The notes: a model not told the origin generated them from the letters alone. A stretch of DNA of 64,000 bases from Alphaproteobacteria bacterium (GCA_002400495.2 NVQL02000052.1:152614-216613), one strand, 5' to 3'. Shown: positions 44,972-54,338, counted from the first letter of the stretch. Program-made: numbers and translations.

Positions 44972-45762
44972 AATAAATCGGCTCTCAATTGGCGTTTCGA
45001 TCTTATCGGCATCACCAATATAGTGCCAGACGCCTGAGTTTGCACCTCAACTTCAACGCCATAAGTCTCATTAATAATGTCAGTTCTAAAAATATCTTGC
45101 GTCACACCAAAAGCGCGTAATTTCCCGTCTTTAATCACCAACACCTTATCGGCGTAACGGGCGGCCAAATTCAAATCATGCAAAGCCACCATGGTCACAA
45201 TGTTGCGTTTTTTTGTCAAAATTTTCAGTAAATCCATCACGGCAAGCTGATGTTGTAAATCCAGCGCGCTGGTTGGCTCATCAAGCAATAACATTTCTGG
45301 GCTGCGGATAATGGCTTGAGCAATCCAAACAAGCTGCTGCTGCCCACCCGATAAATCACCAATATATTGGTCAGATAAATGATCAATGTCCAATATGGCA
45401 AAAATTTTCTCAACTTGTGCCGCGTCTTCATCTTTAACCCGCCAACCAGATTGAAATTTAAGCCCCAACAATACCACTTCAAATGCAGTCAATGCCGCTG
45501 TGGTGTTGACACTTTGCGGCAAATAACATATTTTTCTGGCCATAACATCACTGCTCAGCCCGCCCAAATCATCACCGTTTAAAACCATTTTACCCATAGT
45601 GCCTTTCAACAGGCCAGATATGGCTTTAAAAAAAGTCGATTTACCTGTGCCATTGGGGCCAATCACTGCGGTCAGCTCGCCGGGTTTAATTTCATCAATC
45701 GATATTTCGGTCAAAATGGTTTTTTTGCCGTAAGATGCGCTCAGGCCGTCTATTTTTAACAT
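44968..45762 (-). CDS. Iron-complex ABC transporter ATPase (FecE/FhuC-like)
   Basis: 264 residues. Walker A GPNGTGKST (35-43), signature LSGGQQQLVWIAQAI, Walker B MLLLDEPTSALD, and a switch His in ALHDLNLA. The pattern is that of the FecCD-type importer ATPases for siderophore, haem or corrinoid. Lies 14 bases after the permease gene; RBS AGGAGGAGGAA on the minus strand. Confidence 0.92.
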   Translation of the reverse strand: MLKIDGLSASYGKKTILTEISIDEIKPGELTAVIGPNGTGKSTFFKAISGLLKGTMGKMVLNGDDLGGLSSDVMARKICYLPQSVNTTAALTAFEVVLLGLKFQSGWRVKDEDAAQVEKIFAILDIDHLSDQYIGDLSGGQQQLVWIAQAIIRSPEMLLLDEPTSALDLQHQLAVMDLLKILTKKRNIVTMVALHDLNLAARYADKVLVIKDGKLRAFGVTQDIFRTDIINETYGVEVEVQTQASGTILVMPIRSKRQLRADLL

Positions 45763-45776
45763 ATTTCTTCCTCCTC

Positions 45777-46847
45777 CTACCAGCTGCGTTTACGTTGTTT
45801 GAGCACCAAGCTCAAAAAGAACGGCACACCGATCAACGAAGTGATCATGCCAATCGGATAAATAATGCCAGGTGTGATCATTTTACTAATGATGCTGGCG
45901 ACCGATAAAATCAACGCACCACAAAATACCGACATCGGCAAAAAGAAGCGTTGATCTTCACCCACCATCATCCGCGCCATATGCGGCCCAACAAGCCCAA
46001 TAAAACCAATCACCCCGACAAATGCCACGCTGACGGCAGATAATAATGACACCAAAATCAGCATTTCAATGCGCAAGCGCGATACATTAATGCCCATGCT
46101 ACGCGCCTTCTCATCACCCAACCGCAACGCAGTTAATTGCCAATTGCGCCACATAAATATTGGCAAAGATATGCCCAAAATCACCGCACATATAGCCAAT
46201 TTACTCCACGTCACCCGCATCAACGAGCCCATCATCCAAAATACAATTTTTTGCAATTCAGTTTCGGACGAATAATATTGCATCAGCGCCAATAAAGCGT
46301 TGAAGGTGAACATAAGCGCGATGCCGACCAAAACCATGGTTTCAATATTCACCCCGCGCATACGGGTGGTGGCAAATAATATAAATGACGCCAATAAAGC
46401 AAACCCAAAGGCATTGGTGGTGATCAACAATGTCCCCGCATAAGGTATCAATGAAAAACCCGCCACAATAGCCAATGACGCACCAAAACTAGCCGCGGAT
46501 GAAATGCCCAAAGTAAAAGGATCAGCCAAAGGGTTGTTTAAAATGGTTTGCATTTCTGCCCCCGCCGCGCCCAACATAGCGCCAATCAACAAAGCCATTA
46601 AGGCCACAGGCAATCTAATGTCCCACACAATCACGCTCAGCGAGACACCGTGCGAATTTTCATCCCATAAAACATCAATTATATCAGATAGCGGAAAATT
46701 CCCTGGCCCTAATGAAACATCCAACAATACCGAAAAAGCCACAATGGCCATCATCACAAATACAATGATGCTACGTTTTCTCGCGGTTCTTAAATAACGT
46801 TTAGATGCGCCGTCTTCTACGCCTGAATTGTCTACAATATCTGTCAT
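45777..46847 (-). CDS. Iron-complex ABC transporter permease (FecCD family)
   Basis: 356 residues, with about ten membrane helices after a charged N-terminal tail (about 30 residues). FecCD signatures: GAMLGAAGAEMQTILNNPLADP and FVGVIGFIGLVGPHMARMMVG. Presumably a homodimer, since the operon has a single permease gene. A terminator-like hairpin separates it from the binding-protein gene, consistent with lower expression of the permease. Confidence 0.92.
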   Translation of the reverse strand: MTDIVDNSGVEDGASKRYLRTARKRSIIVFVMMAIVAFSVLLDVSLGPGNFPLSDIIDVLWDENSHGVSLSVIVWDIRLPVALMALLIGAMLGAAGAEMQTILNNPLADPFTLGISSAASFGASLAIVAGFSLIPYAGTLLITTNAFGFALLASFILFATTRMRGVNIETMVLVGIALMFTFNALLALMQYYSSETELQKIVFWMMGSLMRVTWSKLAICAVILGISLPIFMWRNWQLTALRLGDEKARSMGINVSRLRIEMLILVSLLSAVSVAFVGVIGFIGLVGPHMARMMVGEDQRFFLPMSVFCGALILSVASIISKMITPGIIYPIGMITSLIGVPFFLSLVLKQRKRSW

Positions 46848-46870
46848 AATTGATCTTTTATAAAATTAAA

Positions 46871-46896
46871 AATGCGGGACATTTGTGCCCCGCATT
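46871..46896 (-). terminator. Attenuator hairpin between iron-binding protein and permease genes
   Basis: On the minus strand AATGCGGG and CCCGCATT form a perfect 8-base stem, followed by TTTTTAATTTT. It lies 15 bases after the binding-protein stop. Partial termination would keep the binding protein in excess. Confidence 0.75.
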
Positions 46897-46911
46897 ATCG
46901 TTCAAAATTGT

Positions 46912-48051
46912 CTATTTAAGTTCAGCAAAAAACTCGCCAGAATAATCAATAGGCATAAATTTATCATGCAATTCTTTAAAGTTTGCGGATGGATCAACAT
47001 CTTTAAACTGTTCAGGGTAGAACCATTTTGCCAATTGTTGAATGGCGATAAAATGGAACGGGCTGTTATAGAATTGATGATAAACAGAGTAGAAACGTTT
47101 ATTCTGAACCGCTTGAAGCTTAGGCCAACCAGGGCGCGCAGCCAAACCAGCAATTTGCTTGTCATTTTCAGCTTTAATGGCGTTATGACCTAACAATACA
47201 GCCGTTGTGCCTTTACGCAAAACGCCCCAGTTCGCACCAGTGCCGACAATGACGTCAGGGTCAGTGGTAAAGATAGCTTCTTGGTTTACATCGCCAGCAA
47301 AGCCTGCAATGCGGGTTGAACCCCAGTTTACGCCGCCAGCTTCTTCAACAAAACGACCAAAATTGGCAGATCCAAATGTTTTGCAACATTCGCCAGCGGT
47401 GATGCCCGCAGCACGGTCAACAAATACCAGTGGACGGTCTGCTAGCGGCACACTATCCACCACATTAAACACTTGCTTCATGTTTTTTAGGTAATAGTCG
47501 ATAAATTCATCAGCATTATCGCGCTCATTAAACACTTTGCCCAGCAATGCCAATGAAGGAATGGTATTTTGCGTTGGGCGCAGGCGGAAATCGATGAACA
47601 TTGTCGCAACGCCAGCTTTTCCTAGCTGCTCAAGTAAATTTAACTCTTTGGTGCTTTCATATTGCCCAAGCGGGAATATCACCAATTCAGCTTCGAGCTT
47701 AATGGCTTGTTCTACACTGAATTCACCACTTGAGGCGGTGCCAAAAAACGGCAAGTCCAAGCCCTTAGGGAATTTAGCGGTGTATTTTTCATAGGCATCA
47801 GGGTCAGCGTTCATCATATCATTACGCCAGCCGATGATGCGTTTGAACGGGTCTTCACGGTCAATCACTGAAATGGCATAAAGTTGGCGGCCTTCACCCA
47901 AAATAACCCGCGTTGGGTCCAACGGCACTTCAACCACGCGGCCAGCAAGGTCAGTCACGGTGATCATTTCAGCAACGGCAGCAGATACACTGCAACCAAT
48001 TGCAAGGGCTGCGGCGGTCATCACGCTCGCAAAACGGAATATTTTATTCAT
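46912..48051 (-). CDS. Iron-complex ABC transporter periplasmic binding protein
   Basis: 379 residues from the ATG at 48049-48051, with the RBS GGAGAAG. Signal peptide of about 30 residues (MNKIFRFASVMTAAALAIG, cleaved near AVA-EM). The mature part is a class III (FecB/BtuF-like) binding protein: ITVTDLAGRVVEVPLDPTRVI at the start, then ELVIFPLGQYES and a central helix. The unusual GECCKTFGSANFGRFVEEAGG holds two adjacent cysteines. At about 350 mature residues it is longer than FepB/FhuD. First gene of the iron operon that ends with the methyltransferase. A candidate iron operator lies 132 bases upstream. Confidence 0.88.
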   Translation of the reverse strand: MNKIFRFASVMTAAALAIGCSVSAAVAEMITVTDLAGRVVEVPLDPTRVILGEGRQLYAISVIDREDPFKRIIGWRNDMMNADPDAYEKYTAKFPKGLDLPFFGTASSGEFSVEQAIKLEAELVIFPLGQYESTKELNLLEQLGKAGVATMFIDFRLRPTQNTIPSLALLGKVFNERDNADEFIDYYLKNMKQVFNVVDSVPLADRPLVFVDRAAGITAGECCKTFGSANFGRFVEEAGGVNWGSTRIAGFAGDVNQEAIFTTDPDVIVGTGANWGVLRKGTTAVLLGHNAIKAENDKQIAGLAARPGWPKLQAVQNKRFYSVYHQFYNSPFHFIAIQQLAKWFYPEQFKDVDPSANFKELHDKFMPIDYSGEFFAELK

Positions 48052-48182
48052 ATTCTTCTCCATAATATTTAAAACAAATGAAGCTATATATGATGTAGAT
48101 GTATTTGCAAGTGATTCTTATTAGCTTTTATTTAGACTAATTATCAACTGAATTTGTTCAATAAAAACAACACCCAATATTA

Positions 48183-48195
48183 TAGAACGGTTCTA
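48183..48195 (-). promoter_or_regulatory. Irr/ICE-like box before the iron-uptake operon
   Basis: TAGAACGGTTCTA with flanks gives TATAGAA-CGG-TTCTAAAA, close to TTTAGAA-N3-TTCTAAA, the ICE consensus as I recall it. On the minus strand a TATAAT -10-like hexamer follows the box within two bases, so a bound repressor would block the promoter. A separate perfect palindrome TTGACATATGTCAA lies at 48211-48224. Confidence 0.65.
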
Positions 48196-48239
48196 AAACC
48201 GTGGATAGTATTGACATATGTCAAATTTTGCTTTCGCCG

Positions 48240-49160
48240 CTAATGCAGTTCATCTTTGCGCCAATAGCCCATAAAATTAAGCAATTGTTTATTTAAGCCG
48301 CGCTGCTTGGTTAAGGTCAATCTTATGGTGCGCATGGCACTTGTCTCACCTGCAATCCATGCATAAAACTTACTGTCATCAGCCGCGTCAGCACGTTGCC
48401 ATACTATTTCATCTTCGGGTATTTCGTCATTCACCTGCTTCTCGGCATTCTCAACAATTTCAGGAATGGCAACCAAATGCGCTGCTGCAATTAACTGTGC
48501 GCCCACAGCCCATGCCCCCACATTGCGTGGTAAATATTGCAAGTTTAAATCAGACCAAATTGGCGTGGGCAAACAATCCTCCTCATACGGCACTTCAAAA
48601 TAGGCGGTCACTTTGGGCGGTTTTTCCAATGCCGATAATTGCTCCAAAATGCCAATGGCAGCAGGCAAAGCCGTTTCATCGGCCATCAGTAAAATCTCTT
48701 GCGCACCCGTCGGCGGCGACCACACAAAACTACCAATTTCAGGCAAATCTTCAGCTCGATGGTCAGGAAATTCACATTGCGCCATGATGAATATTTTAGC
48801 CCCAATTTCTGCCTCTATCGCCCATGCCGATGCGGGGCCTTCAGCGCCATGCAACACAAAATCAACATCCACCTCATTCGCCTCTGGCCGCAAGTATCTT
48901 ATGGTATAATTGCGAATGTCAGGGCGTATCTCTTCGGGCAAAGACCGATAATAATCATAAGGCGTCACGCCATCAGGCACCCTCACTCCCTCACCCGCAA
49001 TTTTTGGAAAAATCAACTTCACCCATTGATCAGGCGCATAAGCCTGCAAATATTTCACCTCATCCGCACCAAATGTCAGACGCATAAATGATGGCGACAA
49101 TTGCTGCTTTTTTACCAGCGTAATTTCAAAAATTTCATAATCTTGTTTTTTCTTGGCCAT
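48240..49160 (-). CDS. Siderophore-interacting protein (NADPH-dependent ferric-siderophore reductase)
   Basis: A 306-residue flavoprotein of the ViuB/YqjH family. The N-terminal FAD-binding barrel has NYTIRYLRPEANEVDVDFVLHG (RxYT-like motif, about residue 88). The NAD(P)-binding half contains LLMADETALPAAIGILEQL. The C-terminal signature FYAWIAGETSAMRTIR is diagnostic of SIPs. It reduces imported Fe(III)-chelate in the cytoplasm to release iron. Last gene of the upper iron operon, 8 bases after the ATPase gene. Confidence 0.92.
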   Translation of the reverse strand: MAKKKQDYEIFEITLVKKQQLSPSFMRLTFGADEVKYLQAYAPDQWVKLIFPKIAGEGVRVPDGVTPYDYYRSLPEEIRPDIRNYTIRYLRPEANEVDVDFVLHGAEGPASAWAIEAEIGAKIFIMAQCEFPDHRAEDLPEIGSFVWSPPTGAQEILLMADETALPAAIGILEQLSALEKPPKVTAYFEVPYEEDCLPTPIWSDLNLQYLPRNVGAWAVGAQLIAAAHLVAIPEIVENAEKQVNDEIPEDEIVWQRADAADDSKFYAWIAGETSAMRTIRLTLTKQRGLNKQLLNFMGYWRKDELH

Positions 49161-49168
49161 TTAGCACC

Positions 49169-49966
49169 CTATATATAGTCTTCAACCGCAGGCACCACCA
49201 TCGGCGTGCCCGATAAATGATCAGTAATCACATCACATTTCAAACCAAACACCCTCAACATCACATCCACGGTGATAACGCTTTCAGGCACACCTTGCTC
49301 CACAATCGCCCCCTCACGCATCGCCACAATATGGTCAGCGTAGCGGCAAGCTAAGTTTAAATCGTGCAGCACCACCACAATGGTGCGCCCTTGTTGGCGG
49401 TTTAATTTGCGCACCAAATTCAACACTTCAATTTGGTGCGGCAGGTCTAAAAATGTGGTTGGTTCATCTAGCAATAACAATTCGGTCTGTTGCGCTAAGG
49501 CCATGGCAATCCACACCCGTTGGCGCTGCCCGCCCGATAATTCTTCGATGCGTCTGCCCGCCAAATCCAAGGTCTGGGTAGCCTGCATGGCATCCAACAC
49601 CGCCTCTTCATCAGCCTCGCTCCATTGCTGAAACGCACTTTGATGCGGCGTGCGGCCGCGCGAAACCAAGTCTGAAACCAAAATCCCCTGCGGCGCTATC
49701 GGCGTTTGTGGCAACAATCCCAGCCGCTTCGCCACTTTTCGTGTCGGTATTTTACCAATCTCCACTCCATCCAACGTCACCTCGCCCGCTTGCGGCTTTA
49801 ACAACCGCGCCAAGGCACGCAAAAGGGTAGATTTACCACAAGCATTGGGGCCTATAATCACCGTCACCTTGCCATCAGGAATGCTCACTGATAAATCGTT
49901 AACAATCAATCTTTTGCCATAAGCCAAAGTCACACTATGGGCATTTAAGCGGTTCTCATCTGACAT
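49169..49966 (-). CDS. Ferric-siderophore ABC transporter ATPase (FepC-like)
   Basis: 265 residues from the ATG whose A is shared with the permease stop (TAATG overlap at 49966). Walker A GPNACGKSTLLRAL, signature LSGGQRQRVWIAMALAQ, Walker B LLLLDEPTTFLD, switch VLHDLNLACRYADHI. Matches FepC-type ATPases of catecholate or hydroxamate siderophore importers. A longer upstream frame would run into the permease coding region, so I reject it. Confidence 0.92.
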   Translation of the reverse strand: MSDENRLNAHSVTLAYGKRLIVNDLSVSIPDGKVTVIIGPNACGKSTLLRALARLLKPQAGEVTLDGVEIGKIPTRKVAKRLGLLPQTPIAPQGILVSDLVSRGRTPHQSAFQQWSEADEEAVLDAMQATQTLDLAGRRIEELSGGQRQRVWIAMALAQQTELLLLDEPTTFLDLPHQIEVLNLVRKLNRQQGRTIVVVLHDLNLACRYADHIVAMREGAIVEQGVPESVITVDVMLRVFGLKCDVITDHLSGTPMVVPAVEDYI

Positions 49967-51021
49967 TACATTGCCCCTTTGCGAATTTGCGTGGCCAATA
50001 ACCACAGTAGAAATGGAGCACCAATCACAGCAGTAAACACCCCAGCAGGCAATTGCGCAGCAAACCCCACACGCCCCATTAAATCAGCGCTAATCAACAC
50101 CAAAGCGCCAACCAAAGCCGCACCGCCCAAACAGGCACCTGATGACAATGTCAGCCTGCGGGCAATTGGCCCCGCGACCAAAGATACAAAGCCAATCGGC
50201 CCCGCCCCCGCAACAGCAATAGACACCATAAGCACCCCAATAAGCGCCATCAACGACCGCACAATGTTAATCCGAATGCCCAAAGCCAGTGCCATGTCAT
50301 CACCCATTTCCAGCCGATTGAGCGACATTTGCAAGCCCAAGGCTAGCGGTGCCAACAAGCCAAAGCCCAACCAAGTCACATAAACATCACGCCAAATGCG
50401 CGCATTCAAAGTGCCCGTCAGCCAATGTTGAGCAGCGGCGGCAAAAAATATATCGGTGCGAGTCATTAAAAAACTCACCCCCGCATAGACTGTAAAACCA
50501 ATGCCAATGCCGACCAATACCAAACGATAGGGGTTCAACCCACCCTTCCATGATAAGGTAAACACCAAAACTGCTGTCAATAACCCGCCTGCCACCGCGC
50601 CCACAGCAACCAAAAAACCCGTGGCGCCAAAACTGATGATCATTATCACCGCGCCCAATGCCGCGCCCGAATTAAAACCGATAATGTCAGGTGATGCCAA
50701 CGGGTTGCGGGCTAATGACTGGAATATCGCGCCCGCCATGCCAAATGCCGCCCCCACCGCAAGGCCTGTCAACAAACGCGGCAAGCGTAATTTAAAAATG
50801 ATAAAATCATGCGGCTTTTGCCCCTCACCCACCAAGCTGGCGAAAATATCAGCAATCGACATCGGGAAATCCCCCGCGCTGATCGACCAGATGGCGACAA
50901 TCAAAACAGCTACAAGCAAAGCCAATGACGCCCAAATGGTGCGCGGGTCAAGCCGCACAGAAAATTGTTTGCTTCGCCATATATAGGCACTGCTCACACG
51001 AGCTTTAGCTAAATCACTCAT
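49966..51021 (-). CDS. Ferric-siderophore ABC permease (FepG-like, FecCD family)
   Basis: 351 residues, about nine or ten helices. FecCD signatures: GAAFGMAGAIFQSLARNPLASPD and GAGPIGFVSLVAGPIARRL. Start overlaps the partner permease stop by 4 bases (ATGA). It forms a heterodimer with the FepD-like protein. Confidence 0.92.
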   Translation of the reverse strand: MSDLAKARVSSAYIWRSKQFSVRLDPRTIWASLALLVAVLIVAIWSISAGDFPMSIADIFASLVGEGQKPHDFIIFKLRLPRLLTGLAVGAAFGMAGAIFQSLARNPLASPDIIGFNSGAALGAVIMIISFGATGFLVAVGAVAGGLLTAVLVFTLSWKGGLNPYRLVLVGIGIGFTVYAGVSFLMTRTDIFFAAAAQHWLTGTLNARIWRDVYVTWLGFGLLAPLALGLQMSLNRLEMGDDMALALGIRINIVRSLMALIGVLMVSIAVAGAGPIGFVSLVAGPIARRLTLSSGACLGGAALVGALVLISADLMGRVGFAAQLPAGVFTAVIGAPFLLWLLATQIRKGAM

Positions 51022-52118
51022 AATTGTGCCATCCGCATTTTACGTACAATCCACACAAATAACGGCCCGCCAATTAACGCTGTCATAATGCCAACTTGCA
51101 CCTCGCCTGGCGGCAAAATTACCCGCCCGACAATGTCAGAAATAATCAACACAATCGGCCCTAAAAGCAGCGCATAAAATATCAACCACCTTTGATCAGG
51201 CCCACACCAAAAACGCGCGGCATGGGGTATCACCAAGCCAATAAAACCAATCGGCCCCGCAATCGCCACCGATGCACCGCATAACAATGTCACCCCAAGC
51301 AAAGTCAAAATACGGGTCAACATTAATTTTGTGCCCAAGGCTTTGGCGGCATCATCACCCAACGCCATGGCGTTTAATGATGATGCGGCGATGAGCGAAA
51401 CAAGCATGCCAATGATGATGAAAGGCGATAATTGCAACAATATATTATAATCACCGCCCAATAATGAGCCGACATTCCAAAACCGAAAAACATCCAAAAC
51501 TTTTTGGTTGGTCAATAAAATCGAATTGATCAACGCGTATAACAAAGCACTCAAGGCCGCGCCAGCCAAGGCCAAGCGCACAGGTGTTGCCGCCCCTCGC
51601 CCCATCGAACCTAACATATAAACCAAAATCGATACAGACCCCGCGCCAAAAAACGAGAACCAAACCAAGTCAACAATAGAGCTGATGCCCAATAGCCAAA
51701 TGGCCAATATAACTGCAAATGAAGCCCCCGCATTGACCCCCAGCAGGCCAGGGTCGGCCAATGGGTTGCGGGTGATGGCTTGCATCAACACGCCAGATAC
51801 AGCTAATGAAGCGCCGACAACAATGCCGATAATGGTGCGTGGCAAGCGCAAATCTTGCACCACCAAATGTTCTACCAAATCGCCATCAAATTGCCATAAG
51901 GCCTCCATCACCACACCAAAAGCTATGGTGCGCGCGCCAATGGAAAGCGAGGCAATGATGGTCACACATAATAAACCCAATAGGCCAAAAAAACCCACCA
52001 CCCGCAGCATACGCCGATGCCCAACAGGCGACATAAGCCTATTGCGCTCGGCCAAACGTATGGCTGCTACATCGCCGCGCAAATCACTGTTTGCAGAATT
52101 CGATGTGGTGAGGGTCAC
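51018..52118 (-). CDS. Ferric-siderophore ABC permease (FepD-like, FecCD family)
   Basis: 366 residues with a hydrophilic N-terminus of about 35 residues, then nine or ten helices. Signatures: GASLAVSGVLMQAITRNPLADPG and GPIGFIGLVIPHAARFWCGPDQRW. Pairs with the FepG-like permease. Lies 18 bases after the second binding-protein gene. Confidence 0.92.
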   Translation of the reverse strand: MTLTTSNSANSDLRGDVAAIRLAERNRLMSPVGHRRMLRVVGFFGLLGLLCVTIIASLSIGARTIAFGVVMEALWQFDGDLVEHLVVQDLRLPRTIIGIVVGASLAVSGVLMQAITRNPLADPGLLGVNAGASFAVILAIWLLGISSIVDLVWFSFFGAGSVSILVYMLGSMGRGAATPVRLALAGAALSALLYALINSILLTNQKVLDVFRFWNVGSLLGGDYNILLQLSPFIIIGMLVSLIAASSLNAMALGDDAAKALGTKLMLTRILTLLGVTLLCGASVAIAGPIGFIGLVIPHAARFWCGPDQRWLIFYALLLGPIVLIISDIVGRVILPPGEVQVGIMTALIGGPLFVWIVRKMRMAQL

Positions 52119-52136
52119 TTTTAATCCTTTAATTTA

Positions 52137-53114
52137 TCATTCGCTCACATTGGTTGTCGGATCGCCATCAACCGCAGCTGCTACCATAGGTGCCACGCCA
52201 TTAATGGCAAATTCAAGCGATAAGGGTGTTTGGAACCACAAAGCTGCCGAAAGTGTGGCGGTGCTGCCTTGTAAAAATATAGAACGTTTTTGTTTAAACA
52301 AGTTTGAATTTTGATAAAGACTTAACGCTTCAATTTCATCCTGCTTGCCATTCGGCCAAATCACCACATCCAAATCAATTTGCTCAATATTTTCAGGGCT
52401 GATATAAATCCAACCATCTTCACCCGCTAATTTATCCAAATTTTCAGGAAATTTAAAACCGAAGCTTTCAACAAATCTTGTCGGCGCATGGCTTTTAGCC
52501 CATAATGTAAATTGCCCTTCTCTAAAATCGGCCATACTGGCGGTTTTGCCCGCAAATTGTGGATATTGCTCACGTATACTTGCGGTTTGAACGTCTAGAT
52601 TGGCGATGATTTCTTCTGCTTTTTCAACGCCACCCTTTGTTGCATGGGCAATTTGGCGCAGTTGCTCTTGCCAAGGTGTTCCCCACATTGGGTAGTCTTT
52701 CGGCGCCGCAATCACTGGCGCTATTTCTGACAATAAATTGTATAATTTTTCATCAACATCTGAATAAACCGCAACAATTAAATCGGGGTTTTGAGCCGCC
52801 ACCCATTCGAGGTTAATCTCACCAGCGGCATGTACAGCGGGCTTTGCGCCCAAGGCTATACGCTCATCTTCGGCCCAAGGCCAACTGGCATATTCATTTT
52901 CACCCCACCATTCTTTGACGCCGACAGGTGCAATGCCCAAAGCGTATAAAAAATCATGATCGTTCAAGCCTAAGGATACCACTCTTTTTGGCTCAGATTC
53001 CAACATTGTTTCGCCAAAATTATGAGAAATTGTGGTCGGGAAATCCGCAGCAAAAGCTGAGGTGATTGAAATTGAGGCGGCAATCAGGCCTATTATAAAT
53101 TGTCTAAATTTCAT
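52137..53114 (-). CDS. Iron-siderophore binding protein (FepB-like), paralogue 2
   Basis: 325 residues with a signal peptide (about 22 residues, cleaved near AFA-AD). Class III binding-protein fold: PKRVVSLGLNDHDFLYALGI near the N-terminus and NLEWVAAQNPDLIVAV before the linker helix. It is clearly homologous along its whole length to the neighbouring protein at 53135-54133 (shared WPWA, LSEIAPV/LSAIAPT, TPWQ and DGDPTT/DGDPST). The tandem arrangement points to duplication, followed by divergence for two ligands or for dimeric delivery to a single permease pair. Confidence 0.9.
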   Translation of the reverse strand: MKFRQFIIGLIAASISITSAFAADFPTTISHNFGETMLESEPKRVVSLGLNDHDFLYALGIAPVGVKEWWGENEYASWPWAEDERIALGAKPAVHAAGEINLEWVAAQNPDLIVAVYSDVDEKLYNLLSEIAPVIAAPKDYPMWGTPWQEQLRQIAHATKGGVEKAEEIIANLDVQTASIREQYPQFAGKTASMADFREGQFTLWAKSHAPTRFVESFGFKFPENLDKLAGEDGWIYISPENIEQIDLDVVIWPNGKQDEIEALSLYQNSNLFKQKRSIFLQGSTATLSAALWFQTPLSLEFAINGVAPMVAAAVDGDPTTNVSE

Positions 53115-53134
53115 AATTTTATTCCTTTGAAAAA

Positions 53135-54133
53135 TTAGTCTAATAAACCAAATTTTTGCGTGCTGGGTACAATCGTTGAGGGGTCACCATCAATGGCCAA
53201 TTCAATTTGTGGCACCAATTTCTCAAGCGCATAAGACAGGCTTAATGTGTTTGAAAACGAAAATGCACCCGCTAATAAATTATCAGCCAACACTTCGCGG
53301 CCTTCAATATGTGCCCTCATTTTTTTACGCAATGGCATCTCTTTAAGGCCAGCAAGCGCATCGCCAGTTGCCATCCAAATCAACACATCAGCTTCTAGTG
53401 GGGTTAAATCTTCGGGTGAGATATTGGCATAAAACTCGCCTTCAGCAGCGGCGGCATCTAGCAATTTGGGGGTATCAAAACCCAAACGTTTTAGCAATTG
53501 CGGGCGGGTGTCGATAGAGCGATAACCACCTGGTGTGCCGTTATAAAAGAAAGAAACCGAAGCGGTTTTGCCTTGCCAGTTTGGATGAGCTTTTACAATG
53601 TCGGCGATTTGTTTTTCAATCGCGCCGACCAATATTGCGGCTTTTTCTGATTCGCCAACGGCGCGGCCAGCGGTTGTGGCGCGCAATTGCCAAGGTGTGC
53701 TGTAATCGGTGTATTTTGCTTGCGACATTACGGTTGGTGCAATGGCTGATAGCAGCTCATATTGCTCTTGAGTGACGCCAGAAGTGACGCCGATGATTAG
53801 GTCAGGTGCTAATGAGGCAATTTGCTCAATGTTAAGTTCGCCTTTTAAAATAGCGGGTTGATGGTCACCCAACGCTTCTTGCGCCCATGGCCAGACGCTA
53901 TAGGGGTAATCACCATACCAATAACGCACCGCCACCGGTTTTACGCCTAAAGCCAACAAATTATCATGGCCAGAATAGCTTAATGAAACGACGCGTAATG
54001 GTTTTTGTTCAATTACAGTGGTGCCGTATCTATGCTCAAAGGTCTGAGGAAAATCTGATGCGGATGCCGTAACGCTAGAGGCGGCGGAAACAGCAGCAAC
54101 CATAAACGTTGTGATTATTTTTTTGAATACCAT
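53135..54133 (-). CDS. Iron-siderophore binding protein (FepB-like), paralogue 1
   Basis: 332 residues with a signal peptide (about 25 residues, cleaved near ASA-SD). The mature protein has PLRVVSLSYSGHDNLLALGV and NIEQIASLAPDLIIGVTSG, the two lobes' lead strands. First gene of the upper iron operon (two binding proteins, two permeases, ATPase, SIP). An Irr/ICE-like box lies 125 bases upstream. No TonB-dependent receptor gene is in the window, so the outer-membrane step must be encoded elsewhere. Confidence 0.9.
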   Translation of the reverse strand: MVFKKIITTFMVAAVSAASSVTASASDFPQTFEHRYGTTVIEQKPLRVVSLSYSGHDNLLALGVKPVAVRYWYGDYPYSVWPWAQEALGDHQPAILKGELNIEQIASLAPDLIIGVTSGVTQEQYELLSAIAPTVMSQAKYTDYSTPWQLRATTAGRAVGESEKAAILVGAIEKQIADIVKAHPNWQGKTASVSFFYNGTPGGYRSIDTRPQLLKRLGFDTPKLLDAAAAEGEFYANISPEDLTPLEADVLIWMATGDALAGLKEMPLRKKMRAHIEGREVLADNLLAGAFSFSNTLSLSYALEKLVPQIELAIDGDPSTIVPSTQKFGLLD

Positions 54134-54257
54134 TTTATTTCTTTCAGTAACTTATTGGTCGTAAAAATCTCGGTACATTCCTAGCAATAGTTGAAACGTA
54201 TTACAAGAAATAATTCAATAAATTCAGCATGTTAGAACGAATATAAACTAAAATAAA

Positions 54258-54272
54258 TTAGAATGTTTCTAA
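54258..54272 (-). promoter_or_regulatory. Irr/ICE-like box before the siderophore operon
   Basis: TTAGAA-TGT-TTCTAA is a perfect-armed inverted repeat matching TTTAGAA-N3-TTCTAAA except at the outermost pair, as that consensus is recalled. A further half-site TTAGAAC lies 27 bases to its left (54231). It sits between the siderophore operon and the thiamin riboswitch. The rest of the 415-base gap holds AT-rich promoter DNA and the riboswitch. Confidence 0.65.
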
Positions 54273-54338
54273 GCAATTAAAATTGATTATTAATTTCAAA
54301 TGGCTAGCCAGTTTTGGTTATTTTATAAATTCTGGATG

